From contig NZ_ADVG01000003.1 in NCBI RefSeq assembly GCF_000178855.1, positions 1,860,001 to 1,924,000 on the forward strand: DNA of 64,000 nt, read 5' to 3'. The stretch comes from Ktedonobacter racemifer DSM 44963. Lineage in GTDB: Bacteria > Chloroflexota > Ktedonobacteria > Ktedonobacterales > Ktedonobacteraceae. A model generated the notes under the pieces. The model did no database searches. It saw nothing but the letters and a program-made list of their open reading frames with translations, and was not told where the DNA came from. Made by a program: the position numbers and the translations under genes. Below are positions 36,455 to 44,924 of the stretch, in pieces; position 1 is the stretch's first letter, and the number at the start of each line of letters is the position of its first letter.

Positions 36455-37027
36455 ATGGCAAGACCCAAAAGTCCAGAGAAACGCGACGCTATCCTTGCGG
36501 CAGCAGTTCAGCTGATCGCCGAGCAAGGTTTGAGTGTCCCTACGTCCAAAATCGCCAAAGTAGCCGGAGTCTCAGAAGGATCACTCTTCACCTACTTTGA
36601 GACCAAGGAGACACTGTTCAATGAATTGTATTTGGAATTGAAGGCCGAAGTGCGAGCAAACATGCTCGACACGTATCCCGCCCATGCAAGCTTAGGGGTC
36701 CGTGCTCGTTGGGTTTGGGACATGTATGTTCGGTTCGGCATTGCCCATCCTGATAAATACAAAGTCATAACCCAATTGAGCGTTTCGAATTCCATCTGGG
36801 AACAGACCAAACGCCTGAGTATGGAAGGATACGAAGCTCTTCATGCGATGATTCAAGAGACGTTTGCCTGTGGTGCTCTCAAAGATCAGCCCTATGAATT
36901 TGGTACGACCTTACTCCTCTCTCTCATGAATATGACAATTGAGTTCATTGCACTCCATCCTTCAGAGGCAGACCGTTTTGGGGATGCTGGCTTTACCGCT
37001 TTCTGGAATGCGGTGACAGGGTCCTAA
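36455..37027 (+). CDS. TetR-family transcriptional regulator
   Basis: 190 aa. The helix-turn-helix is 'ILAAAVQLIAEQGLSVPTSKIAKVAGVSEGSLFTYFETKETLFNELY' in the usual position (residues ~12-58). The C-terminal ligand domain is helical without a recognised subgroup. ATG 36455 follows GGTGAGAG. It probably represses itself through the palindrome upstream and the SDR gene that follows 172 bp downstream on the same strand. Confidence 0.87.
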   Translation: MARPKSPEKRDAILAAAVQLIAEQGLSVPTSKIAKVAGVSEGSLFTYFETKETLFNELYLELKAEVRANMLDTYPAHASLGVRARWVWDMYVRFGIAHPDKYKVITQLSVSNSIWEQTKRLSMEGYEALHAMIQETFACGALKDQPYEFGTTLLLSLMNMTIEFIALHPSEADRFGDAGFTAFWNAVTGS

Positions 37028-37055
37028 AAATTTTCTTCTTAAATGAGTGCCTAAA

Positions 37056-37080
37056 CAATCATTTATAAAACAAATGATTG
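37056..37080. terminator. Small hairpin after the TetR gene
   Basis: CAATCATTT, 7-nt loop, AAATGATTG; 9-bp perfect stem, weak (A+T-rich). It lies 29 bp past the stop. Confidence 0.4.
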
Positions 37081-37199
37081 CCAAACGTTGTCTGACTATT
37101 AGATTGTGCCAAGGCAAATGGGACGTGTGTGTTATCAATCACGGCTCTCCACACTTCTGGTACAATCACAAACACTCATGTTTCTTTTGGGAGATTTTC

Positions 37200-38183
37200 A
37201 TGACAGCACCCAATCCACTCATCACAACCCGATTCAACGTCACAAGCACCGCTGCGGACGTCGTAGCTGGTCTCGACCTCTCTAGCGTCCGTGCCATCGT
37301 CACCGGAGCCTCGTCTGGCATCGGCCTTGAGACCGCTCGTGCACTCGCTAGTGCTGGTGCGGGAGTCACCCTCGCAGTCCGCAATACCGACGCTGGCGCG
37401 AAGGCTGCCGAGGACATTGCGAAGTCAACCAGGAATAAGCGTGTGCGCGTCACCGCTCTGGACCTCGCCAATCAAGCCTCAGTAGCCAACTTTGTCCAGA
37501 GCTGGAAGGGACCGCTGCATCTGCTGATCAACAATGCAGGGGCCATTCCGAGCACTCTGTCCCAGACTGCGGAAGGCTGGGAACTGCAGTTCGCCACCAA
37601 TTACCTTGGTCACTTCACTCTGAGCCTTGGATTGCATGACGCCCTCGCCGTTGGTGCCCGCGAACGGGGCGAGGCACGCATCGTCTCGGTCAGTTCCACA
37701 GCACATATGAGATCACCAGTCGTGTTCGACGACATCCACTTTGAACGACGCGAGTACGACCCGCAGGCGGCCTACGCACAGTCCAAGACCGCCAACTCGT
37801 TATTTGCGGTCGAAGCCACGCGCCGCTGGGCCGCCGACGGCATCGTCACCAACACTGCCAACCCCGGCGGTATCGCCACCGGATTGCAAAGAGACTTCAC
37901 ACAGAAACAAAAAGATTACTTGGCCGCCGCCGAGGCCGCGGGAGTCTTCGTCTACAAGACTGTCGAGCAAGGTGCCGCTACTACCCTCGTCGCGGCAGTT
38001 GCCCCCGAATTCGCCCACACCGGCGGACACTATCTTACCGACGGCCAGGAGGCCCACACGGTGCCCAACGACGCTGACTTGTTCAAAAACAGTGACGGTG
38101 TCAAGCAGTGGGCGATTGACCCGGACATCGCACAGAAACTGTGGACGGTCTCGCTCGAACTCATCGGCCAACCCACCGCGTAA
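37200..38183 (+). CDS. Short-chain dehydrogenase/reductase
   Basis: 327 aa. The cofactor motif is 'VTGASSGIG', the structural motif 'INNAGAIPSTL', with catalytic Ser in 'VSVSSTAH' and Tyr/Lys in 'AYAQSKTAN'. It resembles the retinol-dehydrogenase-like/oxidoreductase group with an extended C-terminus ending 'LWTVSLELIGQ'. ATG 37200 has GGGAG 7 bp upstream. G+C is visibly higher than in the neighbouring genes, with many C/G third positions, suggesting recent transfer, perhaps from an actinobacterium. Likely controlled by the TetR gene upstream. Confidence 0.87.
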   Translation: MTAPNPLITTRFNVTSTAADVVAGLDLSSVRAIVTGASSGIGLETARALASAGAGVTLAVRNTDAGAKAAEDIAKSTRNKRVRVTALDLANQASVANFVQSWKGPLHLLINNAGAIPSTLSQTAEGWELQFATNYLGHFTLSLGLHDALAVGARERGEARIVSVSSTAHMRSPVVFDDIHFERREYDPQAAYAQSKTANSLFAVEATRRWAADGIVTNTANPGGIATGLQRDFTQKQKDYLAAAEAAGVFVYKTVEQGAATTLVAAVAPEFAHTGGHYLTDGQEAHTVPNDADLFKNSDGVKQWAIDPDIAQKLWTVSLELIGQPTA

Positions 38184-38223
38184 GGCGAATCGAATCCGCA
38201 TTGCGGGGAGATGCGTGTCCCTA

Positions 38224-38300
38224 TCGGAGGTAGGCCAGGATACGTGTGAAAACTACTCAAAGTGATAGATTTTTTCACGTATCCTGGGCCTCCCTCCGAT
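38224..38300. repeat. Hairpin repeat family H, copy B
   Basis: Arms GGCCAGGATACGTG and CACGTATCCTGGGCC pair. The loop, read on the minus strand, contains ATCTATCACTTTGAGT, nearly the same as copy A at 33851-33928. It follows the SDR stop by 40 bp and may act as its terminator. Confidence 0.65.
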
Positions 38301-38519
38301 TTGCTTCTCGTCACCGTTTGCAACAGCCCGAAAAGGACGCCATTTTATGCCTACAAAATGAGCCGTTGCATTTTTCCGAAAAGCATCAAAGGGATGAGAT
38401 GAAATTGCACCGCCATATTATGAGAGAGAAGTTTTTCTCAAAAATCGTCTCAATGCACCCCTCAAGCCAATCGTCGGCAAATTATCTGAGAGAAACGCGC
38501 CAATTTACCTGAGAAATGA

Positions 38520-38598
38520 CAACGATATGCTGCACAATGCAGAATCGCTGCCAAAAGATGCTTCTGCGGATTACCCAAAAGATTGGCCGTTTCCTACC
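38520..38598 (-). repeat. Repeat R2 copy 2 and left arm of the phzF-flanking repeat
   Basis: 38520-38586 is an inverted relative of 33966-34030. 38574-38598 is the exact 25-bp reverse complement of 39841-39865. Between SDR and phzF (610 bp) there is no other recognisable gene. Confidence 0.6.
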
Positions 38599-38793
38599 GA
38601 AAGGTTGGCCACGAACAGCGTCGTAGAGTCATGCAAGACATCGACTCTAAGGATGGGGAATGCCTATGCGGTTATGCGCTCCAAGCTTCTCACAATGGCT
38701 GTCTCTGTTCATTCATGATTGGCTCTGGTACAACGTTGCGCTTTTTGAGAAGATGGGCAGAGCGCTGAAGAGAAGAAAGGAAGAAATCGTTAT

Positions 38794-39684
38794 ATGCCCA
38801 CCTACCCGTTTTTTCAAGTAGATGCCTTTACCACACGGCCCCTCGCAGGCAATGCCTGCGCGGTGCTCTTGGATACAGACGAGTTTGATGATGAACTGAT
38901 GCTTGCGTTTGCCCGCGAGACCAACCTCTCGGAAACTGCGTTTGTGCGTCAATCGTCGATCGCCGATTTTGGAGTGCGCTATTTTACTCCCGCCGAGGAG
39001 ATTCCCCTGGCCGGTCATCCCACCATTGCGACGACGATGGCCCTGGTACACAGCGGTCGCCTGAAACTACAAGGCGATTATACTTCGATCCAGCTTGAAT
39101 TGCGCGACGGTCCAATCACGGTTGAGATTAGTGCCAAAGAGGGCCAGGTCGAGTGTATTGTGATGACCCAGAGAAAGCCCCTCTTTCTGCGTACCTACCA
39201 GGCCGAGGAGGTCCTATCCGCCTTTGGCCTTGCGCCCGAAGACGCCTTACCAGAGACACCCATTCAGACCGTGAGCACGGGTACGCCAATGATTATGGTC
39301 CCGCTGCGCAGCCATGATGCATTACGCCGGGCGCAACTGGATATTCCAACCTACACGCGCCTGCGTGACAGAAGCGATTTCTTCAGCCCGCATCTCTTCT
39401 GCCTGGGCGGCGTTACCCCGGCTGGCGCTACCTTTGCGCGCCAATTCGGGGTACCTCCCGACGTGCCGGAAGATCCGGCAACGGGTTCAGCAACCGGGGG
39501 GATGGCAGCGTATCTCTGGAAGTATCAGCTCATTGAGCAGCCAGCCTTCATCGCTGAACAGGGGCACTGGATGCAGCGACCGAGCCAGATTTATGTAGAG
39601 ATTGTTGGTTCACGCGATGCCATTGAGACGGTGAAAATCGGTGGGAGCGCTGTGGTGATTCTCCAGGGAGAAGTGCTTCTCTAG
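38794..39684 (+). CDS. PhzF-family isomerase/epimerase
   Basis: 296 aa, full length. The catalytic glutamate is in 'ETNLSETAFV' (Glu47), with conserved 'TPAEEIPLAGHPTIAT' and 'PEDPATGSATGGMAAYL'. The fold is diaminopimelate-epimerase-like. PhzF isomerises dihydro-hydroxyanthranilate in phenazine synthesis, but most homologues outside phenazine clusters have unknown substrates, and no phenazine genes are here. AAAGGAAG lies about 10 bp before ATG 38794. The gene is bounded by a 25-bp exact inverted repeat. Confidence 0.88.
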   Translation: MPTYPFFQVDAFTTRPLAGNACAVLLDTDEFDDELMLAFARETNLSETAFVRQSSIADFGVRYFTPAEEIPLAGHPTIATTMALVHSGRLKLQGDYTSIQLELRDGPITVEISAKEGQVECIVMTQRKPLFLRTYQAEEVLSAFGLAPEDALPETPIQTVSTGTPMIMVPLRSHDALRRAQLDIPTYTRLRDRSDFFSPHLFCLGGVTPAGATFARQFGVPPDVPEDPATGSATGGMAAYLWKYQLIEQPAFIAEQGHWMQRPSQIYVEIVGSRDAIETVKIGGSAVVILQGEVLL

Positions 39685-39790
39685 TCTTCATAACCTGGGC
39701 CAAGAAGAAGCCTCGTAAGTGGAAATTATGACAAAGTACCGTTTGAACCACATCCCCCTTGTTTTTCATCCATTGGTGAAGGAGACTCGT

Positions 39791-39821
39791 GCCGATTGAA
39801 GAGACGTTTTCTTCAATCGGC
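39791..39821. terminator. Hairpin after phzF-like gene
   Basis: GCCGATTGAAGA, 7-nt loop, TCTTCAATCGGC: 12-bp perfect stem about 105 bp past the stop. Probable terminator. Confidence 0.55.
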
Positions 39822-39840
39822 AACCTGCGGCCAAACTTCT

Positions 39841-39865
39841 GGTAGGAAACGGCCAATCTTTTGGG
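39841..39865. repeat. Right arm of the phzF-flanking inverted repeat
   Basis: Exact reverse complement of 38574-38598, 1.29 kb apart, enclosing only the PhzF gene. It abuts the MITE-like element that starts at 39863. Confidence 0.65.
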
Positions 39866-39985
39866 TCTTCCGCGGGTTTGGTGAAAGCTCTTCACTAGGA
39901 CAAGAGCGAGGTTCTGGTTCTCTGTTCAAAGAGCACAGGGTTTTTGTTCAATAAGCTCATCCTTCACCAAAGGAGCGGAAGACCC
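39863..39985. repeat. Short inverted-repeat element (MITE-like), copy 2
   Basis: 123 bp with ends GGGTCTTCCGC...TTTGGTGAA and TTCACCAAAGGAGCGGAAGA. Inverted relative to copy 1 (2896-3028), sharing 35 bp at one end including GGATGAGCTTAT. Confidence 0.68.
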
Positions 39986-40130
39986 ACGTAATTCCAAAAT
40001 TTACACCTCATAACACCCTGACTTGGCTAACCAACCCCCAATTCCTTGTAAACTTTTGGAGGACCAGGTACGCTTGAAGCAATCATCTTTGTATTGGAAG
40101 GGCGGAAAAGAAAAAAGATTGCAGGAGAAT

Positions 40131-40688
40131 ATGACTCATATGAATGACTCTAACCAGGGTTTAGGTTCCTTACAACAACATCTCGATATTCCAGAGTGGG
40201 TATTTAGCGATGAAGAGTGGGTATGTAGCGATGAAGTTAGCGTGAATTTTTTCGGTGGGAAACCCCTACGATTTGTCATTACCGATCCACTACCCAATCC
40301 TAACCTTGTTCAACAGATAGAAAGGGCCCTTCAGAATTTCTTTCAATTAGATACTCATTATCGCGATAGCCTCTCTGATCTGGTCTATGAGAGCTACGAG
40401 AAAACGCTTGATGCTGTCGATATGGACCCTCTTGAGCTTAGCACGAAAGAGGATATCTGGAAATATGTGTATCCCACAGAAGTTTATATCAGCCAAAGGG
40501 ATCGTAGGGACGAGGCCATTTATGTACAGGTTGCATGTGAATGTGAGTGGGAGGTGGAGCATGGTCTCCAGCTCGTATTTAAAGACGGCGCAAGGATCAC
40601 TAGGGTAAGCCAACAGGATGGGCATCTCACAACCGCAGATGCCTACGATATTCCTGACTCTGAGGATCCATTACTCTCTGCGATTTGA
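40131..40688 (+). CDS. DUF6985-domain protein
   Basis: 185 aa, acidic, soluble. 'WKYVYPTEVYIS' followed by 'VQVACECEWEVEHGLQLVF' and 'RVSQQDGHLTTADAY' are the features I associate with DUF6985, a domain seen in small cytosolic proteins, some near toxin-immunity loci. Function unknown. ATG 40131 is chosen because GGAG lies immediately upstream. ATG 40140 is an alternative. No partner toxin is adjacent. Confidence 0.65.
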   Translation: MTHMNDSNQGLGSLQQHLDIPEWVFSDEEWVCSDEVSVNFFGGKPLRFVITDPLPNPNLVQQIERALQNFFQLDTHYRDSLSDLVYESYEKTLDAVDMDPLELSTKEDIWKYVYPTEVYISQRDRRDEAIYVQVACECEWEVEHGLQLVFKDGARITRVSQQDGHLTTADAYDIPDSEDPLLSAI

Positions 40689-40881
40689 GCCCTCATATGG
40701 CCCAATCCTGAATAGATCATCTTGGCCCTTGAGTATTAAGGGCCTACTCTGCCTCATGAAAAAAAACTTGCCGCACCCCTCAGCTGCTGGCGGCGTGACG
40801 ATTGCTGTTCGACAGCTTTGTATGCCCTGGCATGACACGAGATGAACGACCGAGCGAGAAGAGAAAAGGAGGCCGAAAGGG

Positions 40882-41412
40882 ATGCCTCGGAGGAAGAAGC
40901 ATTTGCAATACATGAGTCTGGATGAGATAAAGCAAGAGGTCCAGGATTACGAGGAGCGGCGACAGCGGCGCAATGCACGTCGCCGTGAACGGCGGCAATG
41001 GCTCAAAACAGCCCCCAGGGAAGAGACCTGTCTACGCTACCGAGGGGAAGAAAAGCCCTGTGACAAAAGAACGTTTTTGAAAGCTGAGCGTTTCGTCTTG
41101 CAATGCAACGAGAAGTACCCTGAGTTCAAAGGAGATGCGGTGCTCATTCTGTTGACGCTCTCGCACAATATCCTCCACCTGCGCTACCCAGATCGAGCAT
41201 GCGGGGGGGACTCCCTCGCCGACTGTCCATTAGTTTCTCTGCATGTCCTCTGTTATACGGCTTTAGAGGTCGCATTCAACTACCGACTCGACCCAGGATT
41301 CAAATTGGGCGGTGCTCAAATCGCCCAGGCCAGACTTGAACTCGCATCCGGGCTAGATAGGGAGCGGTTGCGCTTTAATACACTCCTGGGTGATCTCTCA
41401 ATTGATCTGTAA
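40882..41412 (+). CDS. Hypothetical protein with arginine-rich coiled N-terminus
   Basis: 176 aa, not recognised. Residues 1-45 are strongly basic and helical ('QDYEERRQRRNARRRERRQW'), suiting nucleic-acid contact. The rest is a compact helical domain with several cysteines ('ETCLRYRGEEKPC', 'FVLQCNEKYP', 'RACGGDSLADCP', 'LHVLCYTAL'). AAAGGAGG lies 9 bp before ATG 40882, a strong sign of translation. It lies 193 bp after the DUF6985 gene on the same strand and directly before the IS630. Confidence 0.6.
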   Translation: MPRRKKHLQYMSLDEIKQEVQDYEERRQRRNARRRERRQWLKTAPREETCLRYRGEEKPCDKRTFLKAERFVLQCNEKYPEFKGDAVLILLTLSHNILHLRYPDRACGGDSLADCPLVSLHVLCYTALEVAFNYRLDPGFKLGGAQIAQARLELASGLDRERLRFNTLLGDLSIDL

Positions 41413-41461
41413 AGAAAGGATTTTTGCGCTGTGAATGAGGAAAAGAAAGAGGAGGAGCACC

Positions 41462-42677
41462 TAGTGCTCAATTCCTCAAAGGCGGTAAGAAAAGAGACGG
41501 TGCAGGTGGCGTCGCGTTTTGGGCGGCCGTCCCCAGATCCACGGTTTGGCTCGCCGATTGAGTTGCGCCGTGGCGACGCTCATCGCTCGCTCGATCTCAT
41601 GAGCATTGGCAAAACTCTGGCCAGCGAAGGCATCGCGTCGGAAGAGGCGCCACCACCCTTCTTGCAGATTGAGCCAACAGGCGCCTTTGGGAATGAAGAT
41701 GTGCTGGATGCGCGGATGGTCCACCAGCCAGGTGCGGGTTTCCAGACTATTGTGACTGGAGAGATTGTCCGTGATGATAAAGATGTCCCCTGTCGGATTA
41801 TCCGCCTCGATGTCTTTGAGCAGCTCAATGTAGTTCTTGGAATTACGCGCAGCCGCACAGCGCGTGATCTCCTTGCCATCGCGGACCCGCAGCGCTCCAT
41901 AGATCCACACCTTGTCATCCCCACGACTGTATTCCAGGGGAGCTTTGATGCGGTGCCCATCCGCTGACCAGCCAGGCGCTGGCGCGAAGGTACGCGGGGT
42001 CACCAGTCCTAACTCGTCAGTGCAGATGGTCGTCGACCCGTCGGGTGGCTCGGTGTAGTGGGTGACGACCGCAGTTCTTTTGGGGCAAAGTCTTTGTCAT
42101 CACTGGTTCCCCAACTCTGGCGATTGCGCCAGCGTACCCCTTCACGCAGGTAGATCCGTCGGATCTGGCTCCGCTCCACCTGGATACCCGCGGCATGGGC
42201 CGCCTCCGTGAGAGCATCCAAGCTCCATTGCGCTGAACCTTCTTCCTCGCGGGCCTGCAGGCTCCCATCGGCATACCGCTCTAACCTCCCTGGAGGTGGT
42301 CGCTTCACCAGGGCCAGAATCCGGCTGCGCTCCTGCTCGGTCAAGCGCGGTTTACGTCCCGCTCCTTCCCGCATTCCCAGGCCGTTGATCCCTTGCGCAT
42401 TGAAGCGGTTCAGGTGGATGCGCACGGTTCTCGGATGGCATGAGAGCGTGGTGGCGATCTCTTGCGGCGTCTTGCCTGCCCAGCTCTCCACCACCATCTG
42501 GGCATGAAACTTCCAATCAGCAGGTGCGTGGTGACTCCTGGCCAGTTTGCGCACCTGGCGTTCTTCCTGGGCATCCTGCGCCGCTCGGGCTTGCACGTGT
42601 TTGGGCATAGCTCTGCTCCTCTCTTGGTGACTTGCTTTCTCTCTTTTAGCGTATCACCAATGAGGAATTGAGCACTA
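41462..42677. mobile_element. IS630-family insertion sequence, complete
   Basis: 1216 bp including TA at each end. TAGTGCTCAATTCCTC at 41462 and GAGGAATTGAGCACTA at 42662 are perfect 16-bp inverted repeats with the TA target duplication typical of the family. One transposase on the minus strand fills it. Confidence 0.87.
41476..42608 (-). CDS. IS630 transposase, made by a -1 frameshift
   Basis: Two overlapping frames. The first (42608-42009, AGGAG upstream) holds the helix-turn-helix part ('KTPQEIATTLSCHPRTVRIHLNRF', 'GRKPRLTEQERSRILALV'). The second (to 41476) has the DDE domain. At 'DFAPK' (minus-strand CCCCAAAAG, plus 42080-42086) a -1 slip gives 'RTAVVTHYTEPPDGSTTICTDELGLVTPRTF', restoring the family pattern. 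Catalytic residues: Asp in 'CTDELG', Asp in 'IITDNLSSH', Glu in 'LNLQEGWWR'. The total of about 378 residues is normal. Programmed frameshifting is likely. A simple mutation is possible. Confidence 0.8.
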
Positions 42678-43165
42678 CAGCGGTTGGCAGAAAGATTGAG
42701 CCAAAATGCCTCTACTGAAGCTCACCAGGAGGAGAAGGAGAAACCTCGTCAGACAATCTAGAACATGAGACTTTGATTATGAGATGAGTTTTGAGATGCT
42801 GCTACAAGCTCAAAATCTGTTCTAAAATCTTCCAGATGTTCGATCTTAAGAAACGAGCGTTATCGAAAGGCCAAAGGGTCATCGTCCTCAACGTCTTTTA
42901 TGTTTCTTTTTGAAGCACTTTGGCACATTGTTGAAACGTTACGTAAAAACGTCTTTAACGTCTCGTTACTCATCATGCCAATGGTAAGAAGCATATTGAA
43001 GACGTTACGTACAACGTTTTACGCTTGAACTTTAGATAACGTTCGTTTTTTGCGACAGCCTATATGATTGCCCTGAGAGGAATGTTTTCTGTTTTCCTCC
43101 CAATCTGCTGGCCCTTAGAGTAATGTAACGGGGGAAAAACGTAGCGATCCCTATTTACCAGCAAA
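42678..43165. other. 488-bp region without a gene; ACGT-motif cluster inside
   Basis: No open frame of note. Between about 42888 and 43052 the tetramer ACGT occurs nine times in 165 bp, several as AACGTT, AACGTC or TACGTA on both strands, in an A+T-rich context. It is unlike surrounding sequence and could be an array of protein-binding sites. Confidence 0.5.
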
Positions 43166-43657
43166 TCACTCCTTTTTCTCATCTCCCACTTTTGTAATTT
43201 CCACATCAGCAGCCGCACCTATGTTACAAACGAACACGACCAGCAGCCCGCCTAAGACAAGCCATAAGCCTGGACCGGCAGTCTCTGTAATGTCTCCACT
43301 CCCAATGGCCGCGATTTGCGAGGCAAATTGTGCTACTATAAGCGTGTAGATGAGCCCTACCACAAGGATAAAGCCAACAAGGCGGAGCGCTGAACGACGC
43401 AGATTCTTGTTTGCTTTCCCTAAAAGCATCATGACAAAAGAGACTATGGGTAGTAACACAAGCACCGCACAACCTACCAGGTCCCAAAGGCCCCTGACCA
43501 GATTGTTCTTAGTGGTCCCAAAGAGAACATCCACCATGGTGTTGGTCGTCTCTCCATCAGGACCGCTGACCACAAAGTAGGGAAGAAAGAAACCTATCAC
43601 AATAGCAATGCAGGCCACAATGCCAAGAATAGGCCTGATAAAACGCATATAAGTCAT
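43166..43657 (-). CDS. Small four-helix membrane protein
   Basis: 163 aa with four hydrophobic segments: 'ILGIVACIAIVIGFFLPYF', 'LWDLVGCAVLVLLPIVSFVM', 'ALRLVGFILVVGLIYTLIVA' and 'GLWLVLGGLLVVFVCNIGA'. Short charged C-terminus (DEKKE). No family recognised. The first loop after 'FFLPYFVVSGPDGETT' is outside or periplasmic by the positive-inside rule. GGAGA is upstream of ATG 43657. Confidence 0.75.
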   Translation of the reverse strand: MTYMRFIRPILGIVACIAIVIGFFLPYFVVSGPDGETTNTMVDVLFGTTKNNLVRGLWDLVGCAVLVLLPIVSFVMMLLGKANKNLRRSALRLVGFILVVGLIYTLIVAQFASQIAAIGSGDITETAGPGLWLVLGGLLVVFVCNIGAAADVEITKVGDEKKE

Positions 43658-43993
43658 AGTAAAAATCTCCTCTCATATTGATATAGATGAAGTGATTAAC
43701 AACTCGTATTTTACCCCTACTGTACCAAATGTCATCTGCTTAGCGGGAATTTTACTGGGTAAAAATGTTATGACCACTCCTTGTGATCGTATTGTAGGTG
43801 TATGATCTGGTGAGAGCTCAGTTCACACGTTTCTCCTGTATACATCTATACATCCTTTTCTATTGGAAGTCTGTGACGATGGTCACACGCTGGAAATCTG
43901 GTGAAAACACGATGGAGAACGAACAGTCTACTGACCATCTATGTCAACATTGCGCGGCAGAGATCCTATTTGTAGCATTGAGCTTTTTCCTGG
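43658..43993. other. 336-bp intergenic region
   Basis: Contains the promoter side of the membrane-protein gene. A small frame from 43912 (starting MENEQSTD) has no family and leads into the transposase fragment. Nothing else seen. Confidence 0.4.
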
Positions 43994-44332
43994 ATGCAGT
44001 CTCGCGCAAAAAAACTTGCCGCACCCCTTGACGAGTCGGATGTCACGTTTGCTGCTCTGATGCAGCCCCACTGGTTGCAGACGCGCAGAGAGATGCAAGA
44101 GCGTTCCGTCATCCTGCTGATCCAGGATACGACGGAACTGGATTTGACGCATCGACACAAGATGTCTGGCATCGGGCAAATCGGCGATAAAAAGGGACGA
44201 GGATTGCTGCTGCAAACGGTGTTGGCCGTGGTTGTGTTGGCTACTTGGGACATCTGTTCCAGGAAATCGAAATGTTACACCGGGATACGTTCTCATCTTC
44301 CATATCTCGAGATGCACCACCAGGAAAGGTGA
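43994..44332 (+). pseudogene. IS4-type transposase, N-terminal fragment with internal deletion
   Basis: 'VTFAALMQPHWLQTRREMQE' and 'VILLIQDTTELDLTHRHKMSGIGQIG' are IS4/Tn5-like, with the first catalytic Asp in LIQDTTELD. The start 'AKKLAAPL' is joined directly to 'DESDVTF', skipping a stretch normally present. Family similarity ends after 'LLLQTVLAVV'. The complementary C-terminal type is at 31 kb. 21 bp around AAAAAAACTTGCCGCACCCC recurs at 40759-40780. Confidence 0.7.
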
Positions 44333-44381
44333 GGTCAAAAAACTGTGCTTCGTGAGAAAAGAAGCACAGTTTTTTGACCTC
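44331..44381. terminator. 21-bp perfect-arm hairpin
   Basis: Arms 44331-44351 and 44361-44381 with a 9-nt loop and an internal T6 run. It overlaps the end of the IS4 fragment frame. Terminator or inserted hairpin. Confidence 0.55.
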
Positions 44382-44492
44382 AACAATAAAGCGGAGGGAA
44401 GACCTGTTCTCTTTTTCCGAAGAAGGAAAATAGGCAAAGCATGCCCATCCCCCCTCTCAGGCATTCCATGGAATACTTGCTCTTGCCATTGT

Positions 44493-44920
44493 TTATGCCG
44501 CTCGGCGATAGTCATGGTGTAATCCGCCCAACACAGGAACGGCGATCACCTGGCTCGGCGGGTTTGGGAGAGGAGCAGATGGAACGGACGGGTCCGGAAT
44601 GCACTGCCCACGTCCTTGATGAGGTCGAGCCTGGTTGAAGTACACGGCATATGCTTTGAGGAGATGAGAAAGCTGCTTCTCATGGAAGATTAGGAAGTGA
44701 TTCAGACATTCTCGTCTTACACTTCCCAAAAAGCGTTCACAGACAGCATTGGCTCGCGGAGTTCGGTATGGCGTGCGAAGCACCTTGATACCAGTTGTTG
44801 TTGCTACGCATGCAAAACTTGGTCCAAACTTGCTATCATTATCTCGAATCAGATAGCGTGGCTGTTCTCCATATGGGGTTGCCTCCCACAGTTGTTGCGC
44901 CATCCAAGCATCGGTGGGTG
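44493..44920 (-). pseudogene. Integrase-core transposase, C-terminal fragment
   Basis: IS3/IS481-like rve domain: 'RYLIRDNDSKFGPSF' (second Asp), 'RTPYRTPRANAVCERFLGSVRRECLNHFLIF' (Glu in VCERF), 'YFNQARPHQG'. The N-terminal part is cut off at about 44920, where a tnpB-less IS605-type element begins, so that element probably inserted into it. Confidence 0.75.
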
Positions 44921-44924
44921 ATCG

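Noticed and set aside
36034..36600. 188-codon frame running from the TnsA-like fragment into the TetR gene
   Set aside because: Only residues from 36133 to about 36410 have family resemblance. The rest is the TetR promoter and an alternate frame of TetR.
38794..39684. Phenazine biosynthesis cluster
   Set aside because: Only a PhzF-family protein is present; none of the other phz genes is nearby, and the family is broad.
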